Part shown: positions 37,713 through 49,214 of the stretch, piece by piece | Position numbering within the stretch: the first letter of the stretch is position 1 | Layout of the letters: the number at the start of each line of letters is the position of its first letter | NCBI GenBank assembly: GCA_034440635.1 | Contig: JAOTON010002091.1 | Location: 186,001 to 250,000, forward strand | DNA from: Lepas anatifera | Taxonomy: Eukaryota; Arthropoda; Thecostraca; Lepadidae | Length of the DNA stretch: 64,000 bases | Direction of reading: 5' to 3' | Notes under the pieces: model-generated | Databases searched by the model: none | Seen by the model: only the letters and a program-made list of their open reading frames with translations | Told to the model about the DNA's origin: nothing | Program-made: the position numbers and the translations under genes

Positions 37713-37941
37713 TTAAACTGGCCGCTGCAGCGTGTTTGATTGGCTATAGTTTCTCTTATAATTGCTAGTGCTGGGAGATGAAGCAAATGTGTCGCATGTC
37801 TCAGTATCCTTGAGTATGTCTGTTATATTTTTGTGGTTCTCTGATCTGGAGTCGGGAAATGAGTGGGCTCATCCAAAAATGATATTCACTGCACTTGGGG
37901 GAACAAACATCTCCTCATCTTGCAAAATCAGTTGCTCTTCC

Positions 37942-38700
37942 CTCGGCAGCTTCTACTTTCTGGTTCTCTCCTCTCTCAACGTCGTTTCCTGCTTCTCTTC
38001 TCAGCTTTCTTTAGTCTCTCCGTTTCCACCCGGTCCACAGACATCATCATCATCCCGGACTTCTCACCCTTCTTGGTCCGCTGCCTATAAATCCACTCCA
38101 GCTCCAACACTGGGAGCTTCTCCTGCTTGGAACCGTTACAGTTTTTTTGATGTTCAGAAACATCAAAATTGAAAATGCAGAGCTAAGGCAACTCCGAACG
38201 ACCAACGCTTGGTAGGGAACAACGACGTTCTCTCGAAGATCCATACGTACAAAAAGAAAAGAAAACTACTAGATCTACCTTAAAGCCTTCTGCGGCCTCA
38301 CATCTCGGGAATCCAGAACAACACTAAGATAAAGCAACCAGGGCAAAAAAGAAATAAAAATGAATGCCCTACTCCACATGAATACCTTCTCTCTTGAGCA
38401 GCCACTGATGCTTGCTGGCAATGTCAGTTGTAGCCAAATGCAGGTGATGAAGCATCTACTATCCCGTCTGTGCCTACCCAGGCTGTTTACCCCCCCACAA
38501 AAAATTACAAGTTGGCAGACATGCTTCCCTGTCTGACGGAACATTTCATGTGATAACAAGACATGGCTCAATCACACACTGACATACTGTGATGTCGAGT
38601 AATGTGTCAAGTTTATCATCAAATCGACTGATCTGATGTTTATTTGTAATTATGTGTCTGACGATATCTCTGGCCTTGACCCAAGCATTCATTAGCCTCT
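37942..38700 (-). other. Arm-specific segment of the palindrome
   Basis: About 756 bp present in the right arm but not the left. CTCTTC-type bases stand at both junctions (near 37935 and 38697), which suits loss from the left arm by microhomology. On the minus strand, about 38145-37985, a frame reads LPVLELEWIYRQRTKKGEKS and then a Met-run and a Lys/Arg-rich end. This might be a scrap of coding sequence, but I do not recognise it. Confidence 0.55.
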
Positions 38701-39675
38701 TCTAAATTGCACGATATTTCACTGTTACTGGGGCCATGAACTGTGAGTTAGACTTAGACCACAATATGATAACATATCTCACTACTGCGCCCATTATCAC
38801 ACTCATATCAACACTTCTAGGATCCTTTCCAGTGGAGATAAATTTATCATCTCTTATCTGCAACGCTTTCTAAAGAACAGATCTCAGGGTTGGGAGCTCA
38901 GTTCCCAACATGTCTCTTCCTTTCCCCAGGTAAATACCAACCCTGAGGTCAGGTCGTTTCTCGTCTTGAGAGCTATCAAATAAGATAGGTTCCTGTAGGG
39001 GAGATAACGATGAATTTTGCATACAAAATAAATTCACAAGCCTGTACCGGTGTTACTGATCAAGCAACTAAGAAAGCATGGATGACGTGATTAGTTAGAA
39101 TGAGCGGGAAAGTAAACACAATATTTGATGTGTAGATATACTTAAACTATAAGAAGCTCAGGTTCTGAACACTGTGTGATTTCGCCGCTTTTTATCCATT
39201 TCTTCTCGCGTTCAGATGTTATCAAGTGCACGTACCAGGGACGGATCCAGGGGAAGCAGTCTGGTCATGCCCCTGAACGCAGTCACATAGCAGTTTTAGC
39301 AGATTTAGACCGATTTTTTAAAAAACAAGTTGTGTTTTCTCATTATATGTCCCGGATCCCCTTCCCCCAAAGGTGCACTATAAGCGACGCTCGCACGTGC
39401 AGCCTGAATTTGTGGTCTGCATGGCTGAACTTGATAGCTCGCGATCGCTCGAAAGCTCACACTGCCTGCGAGATTCGGAATTATCCTAAAACTTCTCTAC
39501 TTATAACTTCAAAAACACATGTTCGTTTTTGCGACCTTTTAAGTAATTTGTGACCAAAATGCATTTGAGAAAGTTTCTTAGAATTGAATTCTGCATAATA
39601 AAATCGTAGTACCGAGTTAAAATACGGAAATTTTATTTTTCTCATGAGTATGACCCACCCTAATGTGCAATTAGG

Positions 39676-41935
39676 GTGTGGGGGCGGCACCCCATAGGGG
39701 CGGCGGCGTTGCGGGAGCGGCACCCTTTCATTGTACCAAATCTGTTATTCATGTTTTCGCTCCTTTTATAGCACAGGGGACATTCTATTTTGATTATGGC
39801 CAGGCATTCTACAGCTTTTGCTGAATATTTTTTGTTTTTTAGGTGACATCCCAAACCTACATAGACGTCTTAAAAGAATCCAATCTGAGTTGTAAATATA
39901 TCCACGAATGAAGTATATCAGTTTTGCGGGGTTAAATCTTACCTCCGGAATGGCAGAGTGAATTGAAATTTAAATGAAAGCAAAGCACTTAATCACTACA
40001 TGAAAAGAGAGCAAAAACCCCGATAGTGCTCCAAACAGAGTGTATTAATATATATGGCAACTCAACTGTACCCGTGCATACCCTTTATTTATGCCCTAAC
40101 ATCCTTTATTTTTTATCCAAACACACAGGGGCGGTAAGAATCAGTGCTGCAGTGATGAGCCCAGGGCGGCAGTTATGGACTAAGAACGGCGCAAATTAGG
40201 ATGGAAGTGATAAGCTGGGGGCCACATTGATTGGCCGGGGCGGCAAGAAACAGGGCAAAGTCACAAGTCGAGGGTGGCATGAATCGGGGTGGCAGTGATA
40301 GGCAGGAGGCGGCAGTGATGTACCATGGTGGCATAAATCAGGGTGATAGTGATGAACCGGGGGCGGCGTGAATCACAGTGGTAAGACAGAGGTGACATGA
40401 ATCAGGACAGAAATGCTGAACCGGGGACGACACACGTATTTGGGGTGCTCAAATTATGATTGGGGGTGCTCGCACACTCCAAAGAGATGGGAAATCGGCT
40501 GACCCTGGTCGGCACTAAAACAGTAAAAGCACGGCAGCAGCAGACTACCATTTACTCGGGGTGGTGACTTGCTCCAATATGCAGACAGATAACAATTAGA
40601 CGATAGCGGGCTGCTGATTACTTTCTGGAAGGGTGTTAGAGATTTCTGCTGACAAAACTGTGCTGACAGCAGGGCCTAAGTTTGGTCAGTTTTGGGGGCC
40701 ATGGCCGGATTGGTCTCCTCGGCAGTGATAAACCAGGGGTGGCAGTGAAGTTTCGATGGAAGAAGTGTCTAACCAGGGGCAGCTCATATATAGGTTTATT
40801 TAAAAAATGGGGACAATGATTAATCAGGGTGACAGTGATGCACCAGGCGAGACAGTGATCAGCCAGGGGGCGGCAGCAATGCACCAGGGGAGACAGTGAT
40901 CTGCCAGGGGGCGGCAGTGATGAGTCGGGACGGCGCGCATTTGGGGTCAAAATATACCGGAGACAGCATCGATGAGCCAGAGGCGGCATGAATTAGGGTG
41001 GCAGTGAAGAAGTAGGGGCGGCAGTGATCAGCCGGGAGACGGTCCATCATCATATTGGTGTTTTAGGGCGTGTCGATATCTAGGGTCCTACGGCGCCCAT
41101 AACACTAAATTAAATACGTAAATTGGACATTTCCGCGCAAGCTTCCACTAGTCAGGTGGTAAAACAGGTCAAGTTGTGAACATTGTATCAGAATATTATA
41201 TGAAAACAATACAAATAAATGAAATAAAATATTAACACTGAAAAAATTACATAACATATTTTACAAGACATACTAAGGTCACCGACTAGGTAAAATGAAA
41301 TTTAACGTTATGTAAAACCTGATATACTACTGGAATGAATGTATGACATTAAAACTAAGGCTCATCAGCTATGACATAATGCCAGTGATATTCACAGAAG
41401 CATTCTTCCCCACAGCGCTCACTGTTCAGATATCCCCAGGATGTTCACTGCCCCGGGAGAAGGCAGTGATGAACCAGGGGCGGCAGTGATAAACTAGGGG
41501 CGGCATTTTTCAGTCAGGGGCGGCACTTATCCGTCAGGGGCGGCAGTGATCAGCCAGGGGTGGCAGTGATCAGGCAGGGTCGGCAGTTATCAGCCAGGGG
41601 GCGGCAGTTATCAGCCAGGGGGCGGCTGTGACGAACCACGGGCGGCAGAGATCAGCCGGGGGCGGCAGTGGTGACCAGGGGCGGCAGTGATCAGCCAGCT
41701 GATCAGTGATGAGCCAAAGGCGGCAGTAATCATCGGGGGCGGGGGCGGCAGTGATTAACTGTTGGTGGCAGTGGCGGCACGACTCAGGGCGGTAGTGATG
41801 AGATAGGGATGGCACTGTTCAGAGGAGCGGTGATAAGCCAGGGGCGGCACATGTATTGGGGGTGCTCAACGCATGATTGGGGATGCTCAAATTAGGATTG
41901 GGGGTGCTCGGGCACCCCCAAAGAGATGGAAAATT
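39676..41935 (+). repeat. Minisatellite-bearing repeat with unit like GATCAGCCAGGGGCGGCAGT
   Basis: Blocks at about 40130-40435, 40715-41045 and 41455-41840 repeat a ~20-23 bp unit. The first and last blocks end in the same unique tail: GGGGTGCTCAAATTA, GATTGGGGGTGCTCG, a C-rich step and AAAGAGATGG (about 40440-40490 and 41860-41930). This may be a third mobile element with duplicated right ends, but no target duplication was found. A LINE relic and a 310-bp repeat are embedded or adjacent. Confidence 0.7.
41046..41358 (+). repeat. ~310-bp direct repeat, copy 1
   Basis: Shares with 42225-42544: ATCATCATAT at the start, CTAGGGTC, TACGGCGCCCATAACACTA, GGTGGTAAAACAGGTC, GACATACTAAGGTCA and GACATTAA at the end. 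This copy continues past TTAA into AACTAAGGCTC, so it shows the junction without an insertion. Confidence 0.8.
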
Positions 41936-42128
41936 ACACTCCTGCCCTCATCCATTGCTTGAAGAGCCGTATCAGATGCGGCATGTCGAGGTGTTTCTGT
42001 GGACTTTTCCGGCGTCCATGCTGCGGGTCAGTGAAAAGTCGGTGGGATTCCCAGTATTCAACAAGTCGTTTCTGCAAAATACGTTCTACGAGTTTAGTGA
42101 TGGGTAGAAGAATTGAGAAGTCGAGTAC
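41928..42128 (-). pseudogene. LINE reverse transcriptase fragment
   Basis: Read on the minus strand, the peptide includes ILLPITKLVERILQKRLVEY and then LFTDPQHGRRKS. After a frameshift it continues ALQAMDEGRSVIF. This order matches the fingers-palm part of non-LTR (Jockey/CR1-like) reverse transcriptases: a 'SLLP..SK..E' block, the 'QHGFR..S' block and '..A.D.G..V...F'. The catalytic FADD box is absent and stops and frameshifts are present. It ends abruptly in the minisatellite tail. Confidence 0.75.
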
Positions 42129-42224
42129 CTACCGGATGGTTCCGCAACTATCCTTCCCTAAGGAATGGGTGTGAGAAGTGCATGTTTCCACTCTCTAGGA
42201 ATATAGCTGTTTACGTATTATCTT

Positions 42225-42544
42225 ATCATCATATTTGGGGTTTCACGACGCGCCGACATCTAGGGTCATACGGCGCCCATAACACTAGATAAAATACGTA
42301 AATATGGAATTTCCGCACGAATTTCAACAAGTCTGGTGGTAAAACAGGTCCGTTTGTGAAAATTGTATCAGAAGATGATATAAAATACATATAAAATAAA
42401 TAGATAAATAAATGAAATATGGATACTGAAAAAATCGCACAGACAATTACACACGACATACTAAGGTCAGCGACTAGGTAACATGAAATTCCACGTTACG
42501 TAAAACCTGAATACTACTAGGATGAATTGAATATATGACATTAA
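42225..42544 (+). repeat. ~310-bp direct repeat, copy 2
   Basis: Diverged copy of 41046-41358. It stops at TTAA 42541-42544, exactly where a TTAA-flanked element begins. Confidence 0.8.
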
Positions 42545-43498
42545 CCTGCGCCCCGGTGGGCCTCCGAGCCACCTTTGCCCTGGTGGGAGTGTTTGCACCC
42601 TCGAACTCCGGCCCTATGCGGGATAGCAAAAAAACGCGAAAGCTGGTGAATGGCGCATAGAAATTAATGAAGAAAATATTTGAGTCACTTCTTGGCTCAG
42701 GTCAATATTGAGGTCATGACAGGTCAAGGAAAGTGGCATTTTGAGAAGAGTTTTGGGTTCTGGCATCGGACAGAATTGAGTTAGAATCATGTTTAGGCAC
42801 CATTCGCTTCCTCTCGTCACGGAAAATAGAATGATGTATAATATTACCAAAATAGATCAAAACACAAAAATGACCTAAACTTAGGTCAGATCAAGGTAAC
42901 TTTTAACCTAGCGTAGCCAATATGCATATCAATCGACTTGCAATAGCAATCAAAACCTAAAAATATCAAAATAAAGCTCGATCATCATTTCCTGCAAAGT
43001 GATTGACCTAAGTCCGAAAACTGCTTAAGTATCCCCAGATGACCCCTTAAAGGTCACAGGTCAAAAATTGCAGCATGAACATGAAAAGGGGCCCAGCATA
43101 ATACTGTTTGGAGAATATTAAGGTATTCTTAGCTGCATCTACACAAATACAGCCCAATTTATGTTTTTCCCATGTATTTTTGATGAAGAAGTCATGATCT
43201 GTACTTGACCTTAGGTCATCGATATCAAAAATCCCGGAATATGTTTTGTAGCACCCGGTGGGCCCATTATCTGGTACATGTTTCAATCCGATCGATTCAC
43301 CCATTTCTTACTTATGCCACCTTAATTTTTTTAGGTAAGGTCACTTGACCTGCACTGGTGACCTGACCTGAAGTGACTTAACCTTAAAATTTTAGAGGAA
43401 TTTGTGGAGTTGATTAGGATAAGGTGTGCCAAGTACAGCGGCGCTTCACCGCCGGAAAAACCCGACGGGGTGTTCAAACACCCCCATTGGGGCGAGGG
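42545..43498. mobile_element. TTAA-flanked element A (954 bp)
   Basis: TTAA stands at 42541-42544 and 43499-43502. Ends CCTGCGCCCCGGTGGG and CCCTCGCCCCAATGGG are inverted repeats. The interior has many AGGTCA/TGACCT half-sites and a conserved block GGTGTGCCAAGTACAGCGGC near the right end. No coding capacity. Confidence 0.75.
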
Positions 43499-43502
43499 TT
43501 AA

Positions 43503-44329
43503 CACGGGCATTGACGGGGGTCCGAGGCACCTTCGCTTTGACGGGGGGATACCCGTCCCCTAAGATCTCAAGAACCACGCTAGGTAGCGAAAAAGGTAAA
43601 CTATAGTGGATGGGCTACGCTAGCGAGCCCATCCACTTTTCCATCGAAAATATGCAAAAAAATTGTCAGGTCACATTTAAGGTCACTAGAGGTCAAAACA
43701 TGCCATCACAGGGATAACATGTAAATGAATGTTTTTGGTCATTACATCTGGAAAGGTAAAGATAGAGCGAAACAATTTCGACCATTGGAATCCTCGCAGT
43801 AAGCCAAATCGAATGATATATAATATGACCTTGCAAGGTCAAATCAAGAATTTAGCCTGACCTGAGGTCATGTCAAGGTCAAATTAAATCAAATGCATAT
43901 CAGAACTGCAAAGACAAGGAAAATGTAATGCATTTAAAATAAACGCTTTATCGCCGTCTGCTATTAAGTTATTTAGTTAAAACCATTTTCCCATGTATTT
44001 CCAACGGAGAGGTCATGGCTCGTACCTGACCTTAGGTCATCTATATCAAAAATACCGAAACACATTTTAGAGAACTCGGTAGGCTCATTATGTGATGTGA
44101 ATTTCAGTCGGATAAATTCACCCTGCTCTGGCTTATGTTATCTTAAACTTTTTTAGGTCAGGTCACTTGACCTGTACTGGTAACCTGACTTGAGATGACC
44201 TATGCTTAAAATTTTGAGAAAAAAAGTTGTAAAAATGATGAGAAAAAAGGTGTGCCAAGTACGGCGGCACTTTTATGCTATCTTCGAAAAACCCGAGGGG
44301 GCGGGTACCCACCCCCGTCAATGTGCGTG
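43503..44329. mobile_element. TTAA-flanked element B (827 bp)
   Basis: Ends CACGGGCATTGACGGGGGT and CACGCACATTGACGGGGGT match at 17 of 19 bases. TTAA flanks at 43499-43502 (shared with element A) and 44330-44333. The interior parallels element A, including the GGTGTGCCAAGTACGGCGGC block, but the termini differ. Confidence 0.8.
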
Positions 44330-44339
44330 TTAATGGAAG

Positions 44340-45100
44340 CTTAGGTTCTATTGGGAACTCTGATTAAAACTTCCTGCACTAACCTGGTTTCCCACATACC
44401 AACAAAATGGATAAAAATGTCAAATATTTGTTGGGCCATAGGCGTATGGACGTCGAAAGCGGGGGAGGGGGGAGGAGGGTTACTCCCCTTACTCTCGAAT
44501 CAGGAAAGGGAGATCTATAAAAAAAATTAGGACTCGATTTTTTGGCCTCTTGTCCCAATTACCTGCGTGGATTTAGATCTACGTAAATGCGTTGGAAAAG
44601 TGCATCTTAGGTAGCGTTTTCAGAGGCAGCCCAAATGCTCAAAAATTCGCCTCCCAACCTGATTATTCCTTGTCTGGGGTCCAAACGCCTTCCAATAAAA
44701 CTTCCTAGGCAAAGACCCGGAATAAACGTAATATTATGTCCAGGGACCCAATGAGGACAGAGGTACTGAAAGTCTCATACAAAAGAAAGATCCAGCGTAG
44801 CCAAAATCCTACTCTCACTCCATTCAGCTCAGGTTCCTATGTGTTGCTTCCTACGCTCCTTAGACTTTAGATCCGCAGGCCCTACGTTATCATATCTTCA
44901 CAACGCCCAATTCCCACGCACATCGCCTGGTCGCTGTTGCGCAGTTTGCGGAGATTTGCTGCCCAACTGCTTTTTTATTTATAGTCGTGCCTTGGCCGTA
45001 CCAGATACTGAATTCACGCAAAAAGTATCCAGTAAATTGAAGATACTAAAATTTCAAATTGGTTTTTCCTGGAGACATCATGAATGCTAAGGCGAAAACC
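44340..45100. other. No recognised gene between element copies
   Basis: Holds short open frames only. CATAGGCGTATGGA near 44445 weakly resembles the termini of hAT element 1, but no partner end is visible. Confidence 0.4.
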
Positions 45101-45104
45101 TACC

Positions 45105-46044
45105 TACTGGCGGCACGAAAAAATGGCGGTCCGAAGCACCGCCGTACTTGGCACACCTTATTCTTGATCAATTCCAAGACTTTCCACATTGTTTTAAGGT
45201 TGGGACATCTTAGACCAGGTCACCACTGCAGGTAGTCACCTCACTTTCAAAAATGTTTAAGGTGGCATAAGTAAGAAATGAGTACGTCTATCGGATTGAA
45301 ACTTATACCACATAATTGCCCACAAGTGCTGCAAAATGCATTCCGGAATTTTTCATATCGATGATCTAAGGTCAAGTACGGACCATTACCTCTCCATTGG
45401 AAATACATGGGAAAACAGAAATTGGGCTTTATTTGTGTACATACAGCTGATAATACATTCGTATTCTCCATATCGTAGTATTCTGGGCCCTTTTCCAGGT
45501 TTATGTTGCATTTTTTGACCTGTGACATCTGAGAGGTCATCTGGGGCTATTTAAGCAATTTTCAGACTTGGGTCAATAGCGTTGCAGGAAATGATGATAC
45601 AGTTTTTATTTTGATACCATTACATTTTGATCGCTACTGCAAGTCAATTGATTTGCATATTGACTATGCTAGGTTGGAAAGTGACCTTGACCTGACCTGC
45701 AGTCAGGCCATTTGTGTTTTAACCTAGCATAGTCATATTATACATCATTCGATTCGCCGTGACGAGTGGAAGCAAATGGTACCTCAAAATGATTCTAACT
45801 CAACTCTGTCAGACGCTGAAGCCAAAAAGCACTAACCCTGACATGCAAGCTTCTTTGACCTGTCATGATCTCAATATTGACCTGAGCCAAAAAAGACCAT
45901 TATAGTTTGTCTTGAATTTGTATAAGCTATCCACCACCCTTCGTGTTTTTTTTTCGCTGTCTCGCATAGGACCCGAGTTCGAGGGGGTGTTCAAACACCC
46001 CCCCACCAGGGTGGATGTGGGTCGGAAGCCCACCGGGGCGCGGG
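45105..46044 (-). mobile_element. AGGTCA-rich element C, inverted relative to A
   Basis: The right edge (GCCCGCGCCCCGGTGGG when reversed) matches element A's left end, and the flanking TTAA has become CTAA (46045-46048). The left edge near 45105 is truncated inside the conserved ACCGCCGTACTTGGCACACC block. Internal AGGTCA and TGACCT sites keep the order seen in A. Confidence 0.75.
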
Positions 46045-46324
46045 CTAATGTCACTTTTCGGGTTTCCGGCCGCATACTTTATGCAAACTACTAACAATCA
46101 CCACTATTTGGCAGTATGTTAAAATCTGGCAACTGTGACTGCGGGGGGTCTATGATAGAAACTGAACATAGTGCATAGTGCAAACAAACAAGGCGTGACG
46201 ATGACGGTGATGATGAATTATTCTCGTTCTTTGTCGGCTGGTCTATTTTTTCATTCTTCGCTTTTGTCTTCGTGATTCCTCGTTTTCGTTTCTCAGGTCT
46301 TATTTCTTAATAGTGTAGGGGAAG

Positions 46325-46379
46325 TCCGTGCAAGAGTACGCACTTAACTTTCTACGGGCTTTCACTTTTCTCCTATAAG
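46325..46379 (+). repeat. Left remnant of a repeat split by the LTR element
   Basis: Contains GCAAGAGTACGCAC, the reverse complement of the GCGTACTCTTGCC motif that recurs at 54.85-55.50 kb on the far side of the LTR element. The last four bases (TAAG) are the left target duplication. Confidence 0.5.
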
Positions 46380-48837
46380 TGTAACGGGTTACATTTTTAA
46401 CTAGTTCCCGGTTGTTCTGGAGAGGTAAAAAACAACCTTAAAACCAAACATCCTACCAAAAAATCCTTGTGGGCCTACTTCGACACCGTCGACAGAAGAA
46501 AAATCTCATACAGAGCACGTGGTGTGATGTGAGCCCGACTGCCAGGGATGGTCACGTGCCTACCAGCCATGTGGCTGAGGCGCGTGACAACCCCGTGACC
46601 AGGCCACATGACCGGAAGAGAAAGAGAGGAGGGGGTACCGTCGAGAGAAGAGGGCAGTCGCGCTGGAAGTGGCGGAAAGGCAGGAAGTGAGCCAAATCAG
46701 GAAGAGGATGAAATTCGGAACACAAGGAGCAGGCGGAAAAGAAGAGACAGTCGGGTGAAGAGGGCTAGGAATGCCGGAAGCAGTCGAAGATAAAGAAAGC
46801 AGCGGCAGAAGAAATCAAGAGGCAGAAAACAAACAAAGGATGAAGCGGATGGAGAATTCAGATGGGAAGAGAGAGAAATTAAGATGGGAGTGAAGATTTG
46901 GAACTAAAGAACTTGAGATCCAGGAAAAGACAGGAGGAACGGAGGAAACAAAAGTTCGAGATGGAAGTGAGTGGGAAGCCAATCGGGAAGGCCTGCAATG
47001 CAGAACAAAGCTAAATCGGAAAGAAACCCTGGTTTTCCAGTTATGTAAGTACCCTTCGAGAAATCCCCCTCCGGATTAATCCCTTCCCCAACCGAAAAAT
47101 GCACCCCCTTTTAAAAAAAACGATATCATCCCAGGGCAACGGACTAAGAAAAAATGTAACCCGAAAACGCGTGAAACCAAAAAACATGGTAGGCAAAAGT
47201 AATCGCTCTGGCCGTTTTTGACTCCCCCTCAAATAGTTTCCAGTATGGCGCCGACGCTTTTTTTCTTAGGTATTCCTTTGGTATTGTTTTGCGTGTGTAT
47301 GTGAGTGCGTATCGCTAGCATGTGTGTATGTGTGCATGTGCGTGTGTCGCGTATAAAGGAGCAGATAGAGGGGTAACAGGGGGGAGAAATTAATTGTGTT
47401 TCCCGGTAATTTGCTTTGGGGGGGCAAGCTAGCTTCAATCTGCCTGTCACGAAACTTTAAGTCGTAACGCCCCGTTTTGATGGAAAATATAATTGCATAT
47501 GGACCCTGTGACTGTGACTCTGGGACTCCGAGACCATGCACGCACCAGAATGATAGCAGGACGTGGCGGGAATCATCCAACCTCAGAGCAGCCAGGTTTC
47601 AGAGGAATCGTATCCCCTGGCACTTCACCTTTTTTATCTGATGCAGCTTTCAACCAGAGGCGTCAGTCAACATACACACTTTTTTCTACCTTTTGTTGGG
47701 TTCACCCCTAATTTCGTGTAAATATGAATCGTTCGTATACCGCGGCTATTAAGATATTGAATTACCAAATAGACTACACCAGCAAACGAGTATAGACCCG
47801 GATAGAAATGAACATGTAAAATGAGGATCGACGTTCTGTTAGCCGTACCCTTGTGTACAGCGTGTCTGTGGGCAACGGCGGATGGGTCATCTTCGGAAGG
47901 GACGCAAACGCGTTTTTTCCAATGTTTAATCACCCGACTCCGAATCAGCCCGAGGCGCGGGCTGGGCTCTAGGGTGTCCCTGCTCAGCAGAGGCGGTTGA
48001 TGTGGTTCTGAAGGTGGGTGGGTTATGCCCGCCTAGTGCCTCAAATAGAGTAGTTGAAAGGATACCGGGGTAAGGCCGGAGGTGCACCCGAGGAGAACCT
48101 CATTAGTTTGAGAGATCGCCCAGATCCCATAAGGCGAGAGTCGCAGGGAGGGCAGAGGCACTGATTCCTAAGAAACCGATCTAACCGTCTCCGCTCAGCA
48201 TATTGACGACCTAAAACCCAGCCAATGACCTCATCGCGCATGATACATTGCGCTTATTGGAGGGGATGGGGCAAAATTGGCTGATTAGTGGCGGGCGCTC
48301 GAATCCCCTATTATCTTTTCCAAATTCTCTGGCCTAAGACAGCGAGGGGGGGGTAATTGTAATTCTATGTGTTATGTTTTGGACTTAGTCGGTATGCAGA
48401 GTTTTTCTAATCAGTTGAGCAACATTGGAGGGAGGGGTAGTCTAAACGGGAGGGTCTCGCGCTTTTTCAAGTAGATTTCAAGGGGGACATGTGACTTTTT
48501 TTAAGTGACGAAATTTTGACTGTTCTGTTTATGACTCAAGTGACGAGGGTAGTTTTAAGAACCAATGGTTTTTTCGCGAGAAAAACTGCTCAAATGCTTA
48601 GATCACACTATAGCCGGCCGAAAATTTAAAAGAGAAATACTGACATTGCAGAGGGGGACGAGAGCGAAAAATTTAGTCACCCACGCGGGGGCCAGACCCA
48701 CCACCTATATGATGACCCAGAATTGACCCGCCTCATAGAGAGCAAGCTGTATTTAACATCGCCGGGACAGCCTCTGCTCTCAATATAAATATTTGTTTGT
48801 TGTGTGGGCTCCTTTTAAAAAGAAAGGGCCCATTACA
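46380..48837 (+). repeat. 5' LTR (2,458 bp)
   Basis: A TATA-like GTATAAAGG lies near 47350. Short open frames inside (for example 46469-46690) recur in the 3' LTR because the repeats are identical; they show no known motif. Confidence 0.92.
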
Positions 48838-48843
48838 CATACA

Positions 48844-48863
48844 TGGCGCCCGTAACGTGGGGC
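48844..48863 (+). promoter_or_regulatory. Primer-binding site, tRNA-Lys-like
   Basis: TGGCGCCCGTAACGTGGGG matches the complement of the 3' end of animal tRNA-Lys apart from a 2-base GT insertion after TGGCGCCC. The TGG pairs with the tRNA CCA end. Confidence 0.8.
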
Positions 48864-49214
48864 CAGGGTCTTTTCTGAGACATCACGAAGCCCACAGACT
48901 GGCGCAGAACGCCGGACCCGGTAAAGAATGTGGATTTTATGTGATCGTGAGATTTTATGTGACTCTGTGATTCTTTGACTCTATGCCTTTTGTGAGATTT
49001 TATGTGATTTTGCTATTGTCAGAGTGACAAATAATTTTATGTTCGGAAAGCACAGTCTTTACAGGGTTGCAAATTATTCTCGTAAGTGGACACCAATTTT
49101 TTTAGTAGATTTTGCCTGAAATGAGGATAAAAAACAGTTGCGTAATTAAACAGAGTTTTAAAATATAAAGTCCATTTTCTTATCGGAGCCGGACACCTAA
49201 GCTTAGGCTGCAAG

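Larger units (their letters stand above)
29509..39662. mobile_element. Palindromic hAT-like foldback element, carrying nested insertions
   Basis: The outer ends are inverted (TAGGGTGGGTCATACTC on the left and nearly the same on the right) and flanked by a perfect 8-bp duplication, ATGTGCAA, at 29501-29508 and 39663-39670. The element is inverted repeat almost throughout: the right arm (37602-39662) pairs with a left arm of four pieces (29509-30046, 35992-36430, 36430-36647, 37469-37579). The centre is a 22-bp spacer at 37580-37601. After removing two insertions with their target duplications (5,945 and 821 bp) the left arm is about 1.3 kb. It lacks a 756-bp segment still present in the right arm. 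No transposase is recognised. The 8-bp duplication and TAGGG start suggest hAT affiliation by inference. Confidence 0.85.

Noticed and set aside
46469..46690. A small gene present twice (also at 52359-52580)
   Set aside because: Both are inside the identical LTRs and have no motif; duplication is explained by the LTRs.
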